This document shows, piece after piece, positions 25,581-34,445 of a stretch of DNA of 64,000 nt. The translations under genes and the position numbers were made by a program. Every line of letters starts with the position of its first letter. The stretch's first letter is position 1. This DNA is from Thermogemmata fonticola (GTDB lineage Bacteria > Planctomycetota > Planctomycetia > Gemmatales > Gemmataceae), in contig NZ_JACEFB010000003.1 in assembly GCF_013694095.1 (NCBI RefSeq), forward strand, positions 1-64,000, written 5' to 3'. The notes beneath the pieces are model-generated. The model did no database searches and had not been told where the DNA came from. It saw only the letters and a list, made by a program, of their open reading frames with translations.

Positions 25581-25995
25581 GGCTCACCCTCCTTTGGACA
25601 TTCGATGGTCTTGGTCTCGGACCGGCCTTGCAGCGGGAGAGGGTCCAACCGCAAAGCCACTCAATCAAAAGCATCCCCGCGATGCCACGCCACATGCAGG
25701 ACATCGCCGGCTGTACTAAGGAACATATGCCCACTAAATCGCGCGAAGTCAAATAAAAAGTGGAAAAATTTTCATTACCCTTGTCAAGGGCTAGATTTCG
25801 AGCCAGAAGGGGAGCTTTTGATTGAGATTCCTGGTTCGATCGTTTCCAATCGAGGGGCCGGTGGAAGCAGAGGGCAAATGCCAGGGAGTTGATTCGCTAG
25901 CCAAGCGAGGAAAAAGAAAGGGACAGCCACTCGGCTGTCCCAAGGGGTGCAAGTTCCAGATAGAGCGCCGGCAGTCTCAGGGGCGGGAGGATGGA
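25581..25995. other. Intergenic region, 415 bp
   Basis: Between two minus-strand genes. It carries the terminator of the repeat-protein gene (25911-25941). The upstream half should hold the protease promoter, which I could not define. An AT-rich patch lies at 25730-25800. Confidence 0.55.
25911..25941 (-). terminator. Rho-independent terminator of the Lys/Glu repeat-protein gene
   Basis: On the minus strand GGGACAGCC (25941-25933) pairs perfectly with GGCTGTCCC (25928-25920) across a GAGT loop, followed by TTTCTTTTT. It lies 55 bases after the stop at 25996. Confidence 0.9.
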
Positions 25996-26985
25996 TTATT
26001 TCCGCGGTTCGAGTTTGCGGCGCAGTTCCTCGGCTTCACGGGTCAGTTTTTCTAGGCGTTGTAGCAATTCTGCACGTTCTGCCGCTGGATCCGCCGGCTT
26101 CTTCACCCCTTCCTTGACCTTCTCCCCCACACCGGGCTTCTTCACCCCTTCCTTGACCTTCTCCCCCTCACCTGGCTTTTTTGCCCCCTCCTTGGCCTTA
26201 TCCCCCTCCGCCGGCTTCTTCACCCCTTCCTTGACCTTGTCTCCCTCACTGGGCTTCTTCGGAGTTTCCGGGGCCTGGTCCTTGCCGGTTTCTTTCCGCG
26301 GTTCCTTGTCACTTTCCGGGCGGCGTTCGGGCCGGCCTTTCGGGGTCTCCGGGCGTTTGCCTGTTCGTTCCTCCAAGGCTTTCTGGAGGCGTTGGATCAG
26401 GTCCTGGATTTGCTCTGGGGACATCCGTTCGATGGGGGGCAAGGCGCGGGGTCCTTCCGGTCCGGGCAGAGCTGGGCGGCCGCCGGCTCCGCCAGGTCCG
26501 CCGGGTACTCCGGGAAAACCAGGTCCTGCAAAGCCTGGCCGACCGAAGGGGGGATTCCCAGGGCCGAAGGGTGGGAAAGGTCCTGGTCCGCGCCCCATCT
26601 GTTCGTGCAACAGTTCGGCATGGGCTTGGACTAGTTCATGGATCAATTGGTGCATGCGAGCTTGGGTTTGAGCCAGTTCGCGCTCCAGTTGACGGATGCG
26701 TTCGGCGGGGGGCAGCCGTTCGCCTTCCGGCCGCTGTCCGCGTTCTCGCCGTTCTCCGTCTTTGCGTTCTCCCTCTTTGCGCTCCGCGTCTTTGCGTTCT
26801 CCTTCTTTACGTTCCGCGTCTTTCCGTTCTCCTTCCTTCTCTTTGAAGGCCGGTCCTTTGCCGAAGCCGAACTTGCCCTTGCCGAAGCCGGGAGGCTGGG
26901 CGTGGGTTTGGGTGGCCAAGAGTGCGACGCCGGCAGCAACGGTAGCCAGCAGTCCGGCGGCCACGAAGGCTCGTCCGCGAGTCAT
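25996..26985 (-). CDS. Exported low-complexity protein with Lys/Glu, Gly/Pro and 13-residue repeat regions
   Basis: 329 residues. A signal peptide (FVAAGLLATVAAGVALLATQTHAQ) is followed by a charged stretch built from ERKDAERKEG units, a predicted coiled coil (LPPAERIRQLERELAQTQARM), a Gly/Pro/Phe-rich middle, and four consecutive 13-residue repeats of the type EGEKVKEGVKKPG, ending in a helical EELRRKLEPRK. The start is the ATG at 26985, 8 bases after GGAGG; two upstream in-frame Met codons are less well placed. I do not recognise a family. The composition suggests an extended, polyelectrolyte-like envelope protein. Its terminator is at 25911-25941. Confidence 0.75.
   Translation of the reverse strand: MTRGRAFVAAGLLATVAAGVALLATQTHAQPPGFGKGKFGFGKGPAFKEKEGERKDAERKEGERKDAERKEGERKDGERRERGQRPEGERLPPAERIRQLERELAQTQARMHQLIHELVQAHAELLHEQMGRGPGPFPPFGPGNPPFGRPGFAGPGFPGVPGGPGGAGGRPALPGPEGPRALPPIERMSPEQIQDLIQRLQKALEERTGKRPETPKGRPERRPESDKEPRKETGKDQAPETPKKPSEGDKVKEGVKKPAEGDKAKEGAKKPGEGEKVKEGVKKPGVGEKVKEGVKKPADPAAERAELLQRLEKLTREAEELRRKLEPRK
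26096..26251. repeat. Four tandem 39-bp repeats within the Lys/Glu repeat-protein gene
   Basis: Units start at 26096, 26135, 26174 and 26213, each beginning GGCTT on the plus strand, with a fifth partial unit at 26252. The reading frame is kept (13 codons), encoding (G/A)(E/V)G(D/E)K(V/A)KEG(V/A)KKP. Confidence 0.9.
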
Positions 26986-27095
26986 GGGAATCATCCTCCG
27001 ATCCGGGAACATGGAGTTGGGGAAGCCGGGACGACACTGTCCCCTTCACTGCTTCCTCCTGTAGGTGGGTTCTCCACTAGTATATCCGCCGCAGC

Positions 27096-27142
27096 ATGAG
27101 GGGCGGATGAGTGTTCATCCCTTCGATGAGGGGCGGATCAGT
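27096..27142. repeat. Short direct repeat, 17 bp x 2
   Basis: ATGAGGGGCGGATGAGT (27096-27112) recurs at 27126-27142 with one change. It lies between the acetolactate synthase stop and the repeat-protein gene; meaning unknown. Confidence 0.7.
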
Positions 27143-27217
27143 TTGCCCCCCAGGGGATTAACCCCGCCGCCCGTGGAGGGTAGCGGCCCACCAATGTAAC
27201 AGGAATACGAAGGCAAG

Positions 27218-28993
27218 TCAAACCTTGATGATGTCCCGGACGGTCATGCCGCTGGGGATCATGGGCAAGACATGTTCCTGATGCGGCACCAGGATATTCA
27301 GGAGGAAGGAACCCGGAGATTCGACCAGTTCGCTGAGGGCCTCGTCGAGGTCGCCTTTCTCCTGGATGGTGCGGGCGGGAATGCCGAACCCCTGCGCTAT
27401 GGTCACGAAGTCGGGATACGGGGGGTGGTGATCACCGGCGCCGAGGTAGGTATGGGCACGGTTGCCGCTGAAAAAGCGGTCTTCCCACTGGACGACCATG
27501 CCCAGGTGCTGGTTGTTGAGGAGGAGGATTTTCACCGGGATGTTTTCGGTGTAGGCGGTGGCCAATTCCTGGATGTTCATAAGGAAGCTGCCGTCGCCGT
27601 CGATGTCGATGACGAGGTGATCGGGCCGGGCGACTTTGGCCCCGAGGGCCGCCGGGAGGCCGAAGCCCATGGTGCCCAATCCGCCGCTGGTGATCCAGGT
27701 GCGGGGCTGGTTGAAATGGAAGAACTGGGCGGCCCACATCTGGTGCTGGCCGACGCCCGTGGTGATGGTGGTGCGGTCGAGGATCTGCCGATCCCGCAAG
27801 ATTTCCCAGAGGCGGCGGATGGCATACTGCGGAAGGATGGCGTCGTCCCGCTCCGGGATGCGCAAGGGATCGCTGGCGCGCCAAGCGTCGATCTGCCGCC
27901 ACCAATCGGTGTAACGCCCGCCGGCAATCAGGTCCGCGTTGGCCTCTTCGCGCAGCATGGCGTTGAGATCGGCCAGGGCATGCTTGATGTCCCCATGCAC
28001 GGGGATGTGAGCATACTTGTTTTTGTGGATTTCGCTTTTGTCAATGTCGATGTGCACGATCTTCCCGTGTTTGGCGAACTCCGAGAGTTTGCCCGTGACG
28101 CGGTCGTCGAAACGCACGCCGAAGGCCAGCAGCAGATCGGCATCGTTGATGGCATAGTTGGCATAGACGGTGCCATGCATGCCGAGCATGTGGAGGCAGA
28201 GGTAGTGATCCGCCGGGAAGTTGCCCAAGCCGTGGAGGGTGAGTCCGACGGGGATGCCGGTCAGTTCGGCGAATTGCCGCAGTTCTGCAGCGGCGTGGGC
28301 ATGGGTGATCCCACCACCGGCGTAGATGAACGGTTTTTTACTTTGGCGGAGGGCGTGCAGGATCGGTTCCAATTCTTCGCGGCGTGCCCGGCGGAAGGGC
28401 CGATACCCCGGCAGGTCCATCGGCGGGTCCCAATCGGGGCAGTGGCGAGCCGTTTGGACATCTTTGCAAATGTCGATGATGATCGGACCGGGCCGGCCGG
28501 TCGTGGCGATGTAAAACGCCTCCTTGACCACCCGGGTGATGTCTTCGACGCGGGTCACCAGGTAATGGTGTTTGGTAATCCCCCGGCAGATTTCCACGAT
28601 GGGGGTTTCCTGGAAGGCGTCATTTCCGAGAACCGAGGTCGCCACTTGGCCGGTGATGGCAATAACGGGAATGGAATCCATTTTGGCATCGGCCAGGCAG
28701 GTGACCAGATTGGTGGCTCCCGGTCCGCTGGTGGTGATGCACACCCCGGCTTTGCCCGTGGCCCGCGCGTAGCCATGCGCCATGAACCCGCCCCCTTGCT
28801 CATGACGGGGCAAAATGGTGCGGATGCGGTCCGCGACCCGTGTCAGGGCCTGATGAATGGGCATGCTCGCACCGCCGGGATAAGCGAAAACCACCTCCAC
28901 CCCCTGCCGCACCAGAGCATGGACCAGGATGTCAGCTCCACTCATCGCCGTGGCTGAAGCAGACAGAGCAGCGGAAGGGGATGTCGCGGTCAT
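27218..28993 (-). CDS. ilvB: Acetolactate synthase, large (catalytic) subunit
   Basis: 591 residues. ThDP-dependent enzyme making acetolactate from pyruvate, first common step of valine, leucine and isoleucine synthesis. N-terminal [34 protein letters not shown] with the cofactor-activating Glu region ([21 protein letters not shown]), a central FAD/ADP-binding domain, and the C-terminal ThDP motif [11 protein letters not shown]...[11 protein letters not shown]. The start chosen, ATG at 28993, gives the normal length; the frame extends 76 codons further without similarity. No ilvN regulatory subunit gene adjoins it. ilvC is 33 kb away in this window. Confidence 0.96.
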   Translation of the reverse strand: MTATSPSAALSASATAMSGADILVHALVRQGVEVVFAYPGGASMPIHQALTRVADRIRTILPRHEQGGGFMAHGYARATGKAGVCITTSGPGATNLVTCLADAKMDSIPVIAITGQVATSVLGNDAFQETPIVEICRGITKHHYLVTRVEDITRVVKEAFYIATTGRPGPIIIDICKDVQTARHCPDWDPPMDLPGYRPFRRARREELEPILHALRQSKKPFIYAGGGITHAHAAAELRQFAELTGIPVGLTLHGLGNFPADHYLCLHMLGMHGTVYANYAINDADLLLAFGVRFDDRVTGKLSEFAKHGKIVHIDIDKSEIHKNKYAHIPVHGDIKHALADLNAMLREEANADLIAGGRYTDWWRQIDAWRASDPLRIPERDDAILPQYAIRRLWEILRDRQILDRTTITTGVGQHQMWAAQFFHFNQPRTWITSGGLGTMGFGLPAALGAKVARPDHLVIDIDGDGSFLMNIQELATAYTENIPVKILLLNNQHLGMVVQWEDRFFSGNRAHTYLGAGDHHPPYPDFVTIAQGFGIPARTIQEKGDLDEALSELVESPGSFLLNILVPHQEHVLPMIPSGMTVRDIIKV

Positions 28994-29233
28994 TGTCCTG
29001 GAGTCTTTCCACAAATTGGCGGGAAAAACAAAAGAGCTAGAGGCAGGCCATCTGCCCCTACTGCCGGAATGTCGCCATTCCATTCCGAAACCTTTGCAAT
29101 ACTTTAGTATAAGGAACCAGGAAAAAAGTTGGCAGAGGAATTTGCCGAAAAACTCCGTTCCTTCACACCGCCATCCTGAGCTGTACTTTAGGGACCAGAA
29201 CACCCAAATGCCTACCCTGAACACCGGGAAGGC

Positions 29234-30274
29234 TCACGAGGCTTCCGCTCCCTCCGGGTCCGAAGGCCGCTGCACAGCGTGCTGGTTCCGCGAGCGGGCG
29301 TGGGAGAGGCGCCGCCCAAACCAAACGAGCAACAAAGCGGCGGGAATGATCACGGGCAGCCAAGGGGTCAGAGCCACGGCGGTCAGGGTGCATTGCGTCA
29401 AAAAGCTCAGGAAGCTGTCCCAAGAGTTGCGGAAGGTGACGCGGATGCGTTCGCCAAGCGTCGGAGCGGCTTTGGAGGCGGGAGGCTGGTAATTCTGCTC
29501 TTCCCGGAGCTTGAGGTGAATGGTGGAAAAGGCGGTCAAGCGGCTCAGAAGGTTCAATCGGGCTTGGGCTCGCTCGATTTGGCTGCGGACCTGGAGGATG
29601 TGGTCCCGCGTCTGGAGCAAATCCGAGCGGCTCGTGGACTCGAGCAACAGTTTGTTGAGGGTTTCCTCTTCCCGTTTGAGGACTTGCAAGCGGGCCTCGA
29701 TATCGACGTACTCCTCCGTCACATCCTGCGATTCCAGGGCATTGCGTTCGGCAAAACCAAGCTGAAGCAAGCCTTCCTGGAGGGCCGTGAAGTGGTTCGC
29801 CGGCACGCGCAGGACATAGTCCGCTGTTCGGCGCTGGCCGACTTGGCCGCGAACTTCCGATTTGGCGATGTACCCCTTGTGCCCCTGGACGAGCTGTTTC
29901 ACCTCCGCCATGGCGGTCTCCAGTTCCTTGACCACCAGTTCGATGTGGGCGGTGTAGATGATTTTCCGTTCGACTTCGGCGGTGAGGAGCTTGGGGTCCA
30001 CGCTGCGGTTAGCGGCTCCGTTCGGTTCAGGGGCGAAGTCCCCGCCGCCTTTTTCCGCTCGGCCCGCCGGTGCCCGACTGCCCACATCAGCGGACGTTGC
30101 CATGGTGATTTCTGGCGCTTCCCGCGGAGCTTTGACTCCACATCCCAACCAGGCCAGGCAACTGCTCGCCAGCAGAAGGCAGAAGCCTGTGCGACACCCA
30201 GAGGCGATGAAGAGAGATGACCGAGGTGACAGCATGGTTCCACTCACCGGGGAACGGGGTTGAGGTGCTAACAT
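29234..30274 (-). CDS. DUF4349 lipoprotein with coiled coil
   Basis: 346 residues. An N-terminal hydrophobic stretch ends in LAWLGC, a probable lipobox with Cys near 45. The DUF4349 domain follows, with AHIELVVKELETAMAEVKQLVQGHKGYIAKSE, DYVLRVPANHFTALQEGL, an antiparallel coiled coil (DIEARLQVLKREEETLNKLL to QIERAQARLNLLSRL) and a C-terminal membrane helix (WLPVIIPAALLLVWFGRRL). ATG at 30274 has AGGAG 7 bases upstream; Met14 is an alternative. It follows malQ by 28 bp and is probably in its operon. The function of DUF4349 is unknown. Confidence 0.85.
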   Translation of the reverse strand: MLAPQPRSPVSGTMLSPRSSLFIASGCRTGFCLLLASSCLAWLGCGVKAPREAPEITMATSADVGSRAPAGRAEKGGGDFAPEPNGAANRSVDPKLLTAEVERKIIYTAHIELVVKELETAMAEVKQLVQGHKGYIAKSEVRGQVGQRRTADYVLRVPANHFTALQEGLLQLGFAERNALESQDVTEEYVDIEARLQVLKREEETLNKLLLESTSRSDLLQTRDHILQVRSQIERAQARLNLLSRLTAFSTIHLKLREEQNYQPPASKAAPTLGERIRVTFRNSWDSFLSFLTQCTLTAVALTPWLPVIIPAALLLVWFGRRLSHARSRNQHAVQRPSDPEGAEAS

Positions 30275-30302
30275 AGCTCCACTCCTGAGAGAAAGGGATG
30301 AT

Positions 30303-31805
30303 CTATGAATGGACCACCCGGTTATAGAGGTGGGTCCACTCGGCCAGCCGCTCGATCATGTCCGGTGTAAACTGTTGGAGGCGGAACCGCCAGCGCCAGT
30401 TCCCTTGGTTTGTAGAGGGGGTATTCATGCGGGCTTCGTTCCCCAGGCGTAGCAGGTCTTGGAGGGGGGCGATTGCCACCACGGCGACCGAAGACCAGGC
30501 CAGGCGGATCATGTCCCAAGCGGGGTCCTCCAGGCGCTTGCCGACGGTTTTTTCCAGGTAGTGGCGTTGCGAGGGGTTGAGGTTGTTGTACCAGCCGACG
30601 ATGGTTTCGTTGTCGTGTGTGCCGGTGTAGCAGAAGCAGTTGCGCTCATAGTTGTGGGGCCAGTGTAAATCCGCCGGTCCATTGAGGGCAAATTGCAGGA
30701 CGCGCATTCCGGCCAGTCCCAATTGCTCCCGCAGAGCGTGGACATCCGGGGTGATGTACCCTAAGTCCTCTGCGAAAAAGGGGAGCGTACCCAGGGCGTT
30801 CCGCAGGGCGTCGAAGAGTGCCCGGCCGGGGCCATCCACCCATCGTCCGTTGCGGGCTGTGGTTTCTCCGGCGGGAATGTGCCAGGCTTGCACGAAACCG
30901 CGGAAATGATCAAGACGCAGCAGGTCCACCTGGGTCAATTGCCGCTGCACGCGCGCGATCCACCAGTCATACCCGCGGGCGGCTAAGCGCTCCCAATTGT
31001 AAATGGGCGTGCCCCAATTCTGGCCGTCGGCGCTGAAGTAATCGGGAGGCACACCTGCGACAACTCGCGGCCTCAGCTCTTCATCCAGGAGGAACAATTC
31101 CGGGTGTGCCCAGACATCCGCGGAATCCAGAGCGACGAAGATGGGAATGTCGCCGAGAATCTGGACGCCGCGTTCCGCTGCATACCGCCGCAGAGCGGAC
31201 CATTGGCGATCGAACAGGAATTGGCCGAATTGGTACATGCCGATGGCATCCGCATAGGCATGGCGGGCGTGGGCCAAAGCGGCAGCATCTCGTTTGCGCC
31301 ATTCGGCCGGCCAGTCCGGCAACGATGCCCCCCCCAGCGCATCCCGCAGAGCATTGAAAAGAGCGTAATCGTCCAGCCACTCCGCTTCCCGAGCGCAGTA
31401 GGCTGCAAAGTCTTCTCGCAAGTGAGATGCACGGCCCGCCCGAAAATTCCCCCACGCCTCCCGTAACAACGCCAGCTTGAAAGCATGGACACGGGGATAA
31501 TCGACCGCCTCCTCCGGCAAATGCACTCCCGCCCAGAATGAACTCGACACCAGCCCCTCCTGCTCCAACAGCTCCGGGCTGAGCAGTTTAATCTCACAGG
31601 CGAAGGCGGAGTAAGTCTGATAGGGCGAATCGCCCAAACCGGTCGGAGTCAAGGGCAGGATTTGCCACCAGCGCTGCCGCATGGCTGCCAGTGTTTCCAC
31701 CCAGCGATACGCCATCGGCCCCAAGTCTCCGATGCCAAACGGCCCCGGCAGACTGCTCGGATGAAGCAACACACCACTGGACCGCGGCCAGACTGGCACA
31801 CTCAT
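30303..31805 (-). CDS. malQ: 4-alpha-glucanotransferase (amylomaltase)
   Basis: 500 residues, GH77. Disproportionates maltodextrins in glycogen or starch use. Family blocks: RSSGVLLHPSSLPGPFGIGDLG, WWQILPLTPTG with SPYQTYSAFA, the nucleophile region LLRLDHFRGF, the acid/base in PFFAEDLGYITPDV, and YTGTHDNETIVGWY. ATG at 31805 has GGAGGTGG upstream and fits the family N-terminus. The DUF4349 gene follows directly. No glycogen synthase or phosphorylase gene is near. Confidence 0.96.
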   Translation of the reverse strand: MSVPVWPRSSGVLLHPSSLPGPFGIGDLGPMAYRWVETLAAMRQRWWQILPLTPTGLGDSPYQTYSAFACEIKLLSPELLEQEGLVSSSFWAGVHLPEEAVDYPRVHAFKLALLREAWGNFRAGRASHLREDFAAYCAREAEWLDDYALFNALRDALGGASLPDWPAEWRKRDAAALAHARHAYADAIGMYQFGQFLFDRQWSALRRYAAERGVQILGDIPIFVALDSADVWAHPELFLLDEELRPRVVAGVPPDYFSADGQNWGTPIYNWERLAARGYDWWIARVQRQLTQVDLLRLDHFRGFVQAWHIPAGETTARNGRWVDGPGRALFDALRNALGTLPFFAEDLGYITPDVHALREQLGLAGMRVLQFALNGPADLHWPHNYERNCFCYTGTHDNETIVGWYNNLNPSQRHYLEKTVGKRLEDPAWDMIRLAWSSVAVVAIAPLQDLLRLGNEARMNTPSTNQGNWRWRFRLQQFTPDMIERLAEWTHLYNRVVHS

Positions 31806-31984
31806 GATCCACCTCCTGCACTTTGTTCTTCGTCCTTCCACCAGGGGAAAGCCCTTCCTGAGACCGTTCTCTAGTCTCCAGGACGGAATTTCTTCCTCCC
31901 GTATTCCGAATGAGTGGAAGCCTTTCCCTTCCTTATCTCCAGTGGAAGAACCTTCGCCTCAAGCCGTGGGATGCTGCCCCTGTA

Positions 31985-33178
31985 TCACCAGACCCGTGCG
32001 TACACCGCTTTGAGATACCGCCCCTCCGGGACATTGAGCAGGAAGGGGTGATCCGGCCCTGCACCGCCCACATGGAACACTTGCAAGGTCCGCCCCGCTT
32101 GCCAGGCCGCCCGGCGCAGCGATTCCAAAAACTCCTCTTCCTTGACCAGACCCGTACACGAACAGCTCAGGAGGATTCCTCCCGGCGCGGTCACTTGCAT
32201 GGCCAGGCGATTCATATCGCAATACTTGCGCAAAGCTGCTGCTACACCCTCCCGGTCGCGGGTCAACTTGGCCGGGTCCAGGATCACTACGTCGAACCGC
32301 TGCCCGCTCGGCGCTATATCCCGCAACCAGCAGAACAGGTCCGCCTGTACCCAGCGGATTTGGACCTGATTGAGTCCCGCGTTGGTCCGCGCCAAGGCCA
32401 GAGCGTCCTCGTCGATATCGACGCCGATCACTTCCCGCGCCGCTCCCCTGGCTTTGGCATAAATCGCGAAGCCTCCGCTGTTACAGCACAGGTCCAGCAC
32501 GCGCTTGCCGGCGCACCAGGAGCTGATCCGCCAGCGATTCTCCCGCTGATCAACGAAAAAACCCGTCTTGTGCTTGCTGCCCGGCAGAACCCGGAAGCGT
32601 AATCCATATTCCTGAATGTCCACAGGCCCCGGCGGTGCAGGCGGGCGGCAGTCGAACGACTCCTGCTTGCCCACGTGTTCTTCTGCAAAATAGTAGAAGC
32701 GGGCGCCCGGAAACTCTGCCTGCAGGGCCGCCATGATCCAGTCCCGATACCGATACATCCCCGCTGCAAAAAACTCCAGCACGATCACGTCCGCAAAACG
32801 GTCCACCACCAGCCCGCTCAGGCCGTCTCCCTCTGCATGGACCAAGCGGTAGGCATCCGTGATCGTGTCCAATTGCAGCACGTGGCGGCGAAAGGCGACG
32901 GCCTCCTGAATGCGCCGGGCAAAAAAAGCCGCGTCCACCGCCTCCTGTGGATCACGCGTGAGGAGCCGCACGCCAATCCGCGAATGGCCATTGTAAAAAC
33001 CCCGTCCCACCCACCGGCCGGTCTTGTCCACCACCTCCACCAACGTCCCCGGACGCAACCGCTCCGCAGGCTTTTCCACCATCTTTTGGAATATCCACGG
33101 ATGCGACGTCTGTCGCTCCACTTTCAGGCGTACCACCGGCAATCCCGTTCCCACCGTCTCACTCATACCTTCCATCAT
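31985..33178 (-). CDS. Class I SAM-dependent rRNA (cytosine-C5) methyltransferase, RlmI-like
   Basis: 397 residues. The N-terminal PUA-like domain (about 12-80: VVRLKVERQTSHPWIFQKMVE) binds RNA, a central RNA-binding domain follows, and the C-terminal Rossmann methyltransferase has KTGFFVDQRENR, VLDLCCNSGGFAIYAKARGA (SAM motif I) and DVVILDPAKLTR, with CSCTG holding the catalytic Cys region. This is the architecture of RlmI, which modifies 23S rRNA C1962. The first of the Met codons in MMEGMSE (33178) has AGGAG just upstream; a longer frame from 33292 is not supported. Confidence 0.9.
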   Translation of the reverse strand: MMEGMSETVGTGLPVVRLKVERQTSHPWIFQKMVEKPAERLRPGTLVEVVDKTGRWVGRGFYNGHSRIGVRLLTRDPQEAVDAAFFARRIQEAVAFRRHVLQLDTITDAYRLVHAEGDGLSGLVVDRFADVIVLEFFAAGMYRYRDWIMAALQAEFPGARFYYFAEEHVGKQESFDCRPPAPPGPVDIQEYGLRFRVLPGSKHKTGFFVDQRENRWRISSWCAGKRVLDLCCNSGGFAIYAKARGAAREVIGVDIDEDALALARTNAGLNQVQIRWVQADLFCWLRDIAPSGQRFDVVILDPAKLTRDREGVAAALRKYCDMNRLAMQVTAPGGILLSCSCTGLVKEEEFLESLRRAAWQAGRTLQVFHVGGAGPDHPFLLNVPEGRYLKAVYARVW

Positions 33179-33584
33179 ACGACTCCTGCGGCCGCCTCCA
33201 CCGCAAGCAAGTGCCGATCTCATCCCTGTCCTGTCTGACCCGGAGTTCGCAAGCGCTTCGCTTCCCCCTGTTCCCCAAATCACTTTCTCCAAACTGTGCA
33301 GATGGCTTAAACGCCATTATCGCACGGGAACTTCCTATCTCTCTCAACGGCTGCACTTTTCCCAGATAGGAGGAACACTTCTTCCCAGTGCACGATCAGA
33401 ATCTGATCACTTCGGCAACTTCCGGTTTCGGATGACGTCTATCAGGCGATGAAAAGGGACAAATATATCCACAGTTATCATTTTTTTCGTGGCGATCGCG
33501 TCCATTTTCGTATAAAAATGGAGTCTCCCGCTGCTGTGGAGGCGGCGGATGATCAAGGATTGTACGAACACGGAGGAAGCAGAC
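33179..33584. other. Divergent intergenic region, 406 bp
   Basis: Between the methyltransferase (minus) and the Cys-rich gene (plus). An AT-rich stretch (33450-33520) contains a stem-loop TCCATTTT/AAAATGGA (33501-33522) whose loop includes TATA; this may be part of the promoter of the Cys-rich gene. Confidence 0.5.
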
Positions 33585-34346
33585 ATGACGGCGACATCTT
33601 TGGCTCTGGCGGCTCTGCTCGGCGGTTGCATCACCGCAGGAAATGAGGCCGTGCCGGCAGCACCGGCGGTCTGGACCGACTACGCCCGCGCCTTGGCGGA
33701 AGCGGCACGGACCCACAAGCCCGTGGTGGTTTTCATCAGTGAAGCCCCGGCACCCTTGCGCCAGCAATTGCAAGCCGGTACTGTGCCCGCCGAAGCGATC
33801 CACCTGCTCCAGGAGCGGTATGTCGTGGTGGAAGTCAGCCGCCAGCAAGCCGAGGGGCGCATCTTGGCCAGCCAATTTGACCTGCAAGAGGGTGTGGTAA
33901 TCAGCGGTCCGGGCGGCCAGTTCCAGGCGTATCGTCACGGCGGCCCCTGGCAAGTGACCCAGCTTCTCCCGCAACTGCGGCAGTATGCCACAGCGGCAGC
34001 ACCGACCACGACGGTTTGCAGCGGCACCGCGACGGCTTCCTCCGGCTCCAGTACCACCTGCGCCCAAGGCACCTGCGGCACCTCCACCCTTGCGGGAGCG
34101 AGCACCTCGTGCGCCGGGGGAACCTGTGCCAGCAGCGGAGGAACCTGCTCAAGCGGCGGAGCAACTTGCTCCAGCAGTAGCGGTACCTGCACCACTTGCA
34201 GCGGCACTTCGGTGAGCACCGGGGTGACTTGCACGACTGGCACCTGCCCCACCACCCCAGCCCGGCGGGGCATCCTGCGGTCGGTCCGCCGCGCCTATGC
34301 CGTCCCGGTGTCTTCCTGTCCCAGCGGGACATGCCCCGGTCGATGA
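33585..34346 (+). CDS. Cys/Ser/Thr/Gly-rich exported protein with a thioredoxin-like front half
   Basis: 253 residues. A short hydrophobic N-terminus (SLALAALLGGC, perhaps a lipobox) is followed by about 110 residues that look like a degenerate thioredoxin fold (DYARALAEAARTHKPVVVFISE, YVVVEVSRQQAEGRILASQF, GPGGQFQAYRHGGPW) without a CxxC. From about 137 to 250 the chain is built from short GTC, TC and SGGTC units, with some sixteen Cys spaced 3-10 residues apart, then a basic RRGILRSVRRAY segment and a final CPSGTCPGR. ATG at 33585 follows GGAGGAAG. I know no named family; a metal-binding or disulfide-linked surface protein is inference. Confidence 0.7.
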   Translation: MTATSLALAALLGGCITAGNEAVPAAPAVWTDYARALAEAARTHKPVVVFISEAPAPLRQQLQAGTVPAEAIHLLQERYVVVEVSRQQAEGRILASQFDLQEGVVISGPGGQFQAYRHGGPWQVTQLLPQLRQYATAAAPTTTVCSGTATASSGSSTTCAQGTCGTSTLAGASTSCAGGTCASSGGTCSSGGATCSSSSGTCTTCSGTSVSTGVTCTTGTCPTTPARRGILRSVRRAYAVPVSSCPSGTCPGR

Positions 34347-34445
34347 AAAACTCGCCGATGGAGCAGCACTGCAAATGGCAGAATAAATGATGAGGAAAGC
34401 CAAGAGGAAACGGCCATCAGGGCGGCGATCACCGCAGGGAAGCGG

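Noticed and set aside
27272-28957. 561-codon open frame on the plus strand
   Set aside because: It is the exact antisense of acetolactate synthase, has no ribosome site and encodes no recognisable domain; long antisense frames are common in GC-rich genes.
29279-30220. 313-codon open frame on the plus strand
   Set aside because: Antisense to the DUF4349 lipoprotein gene, no ribosome site, no domain.
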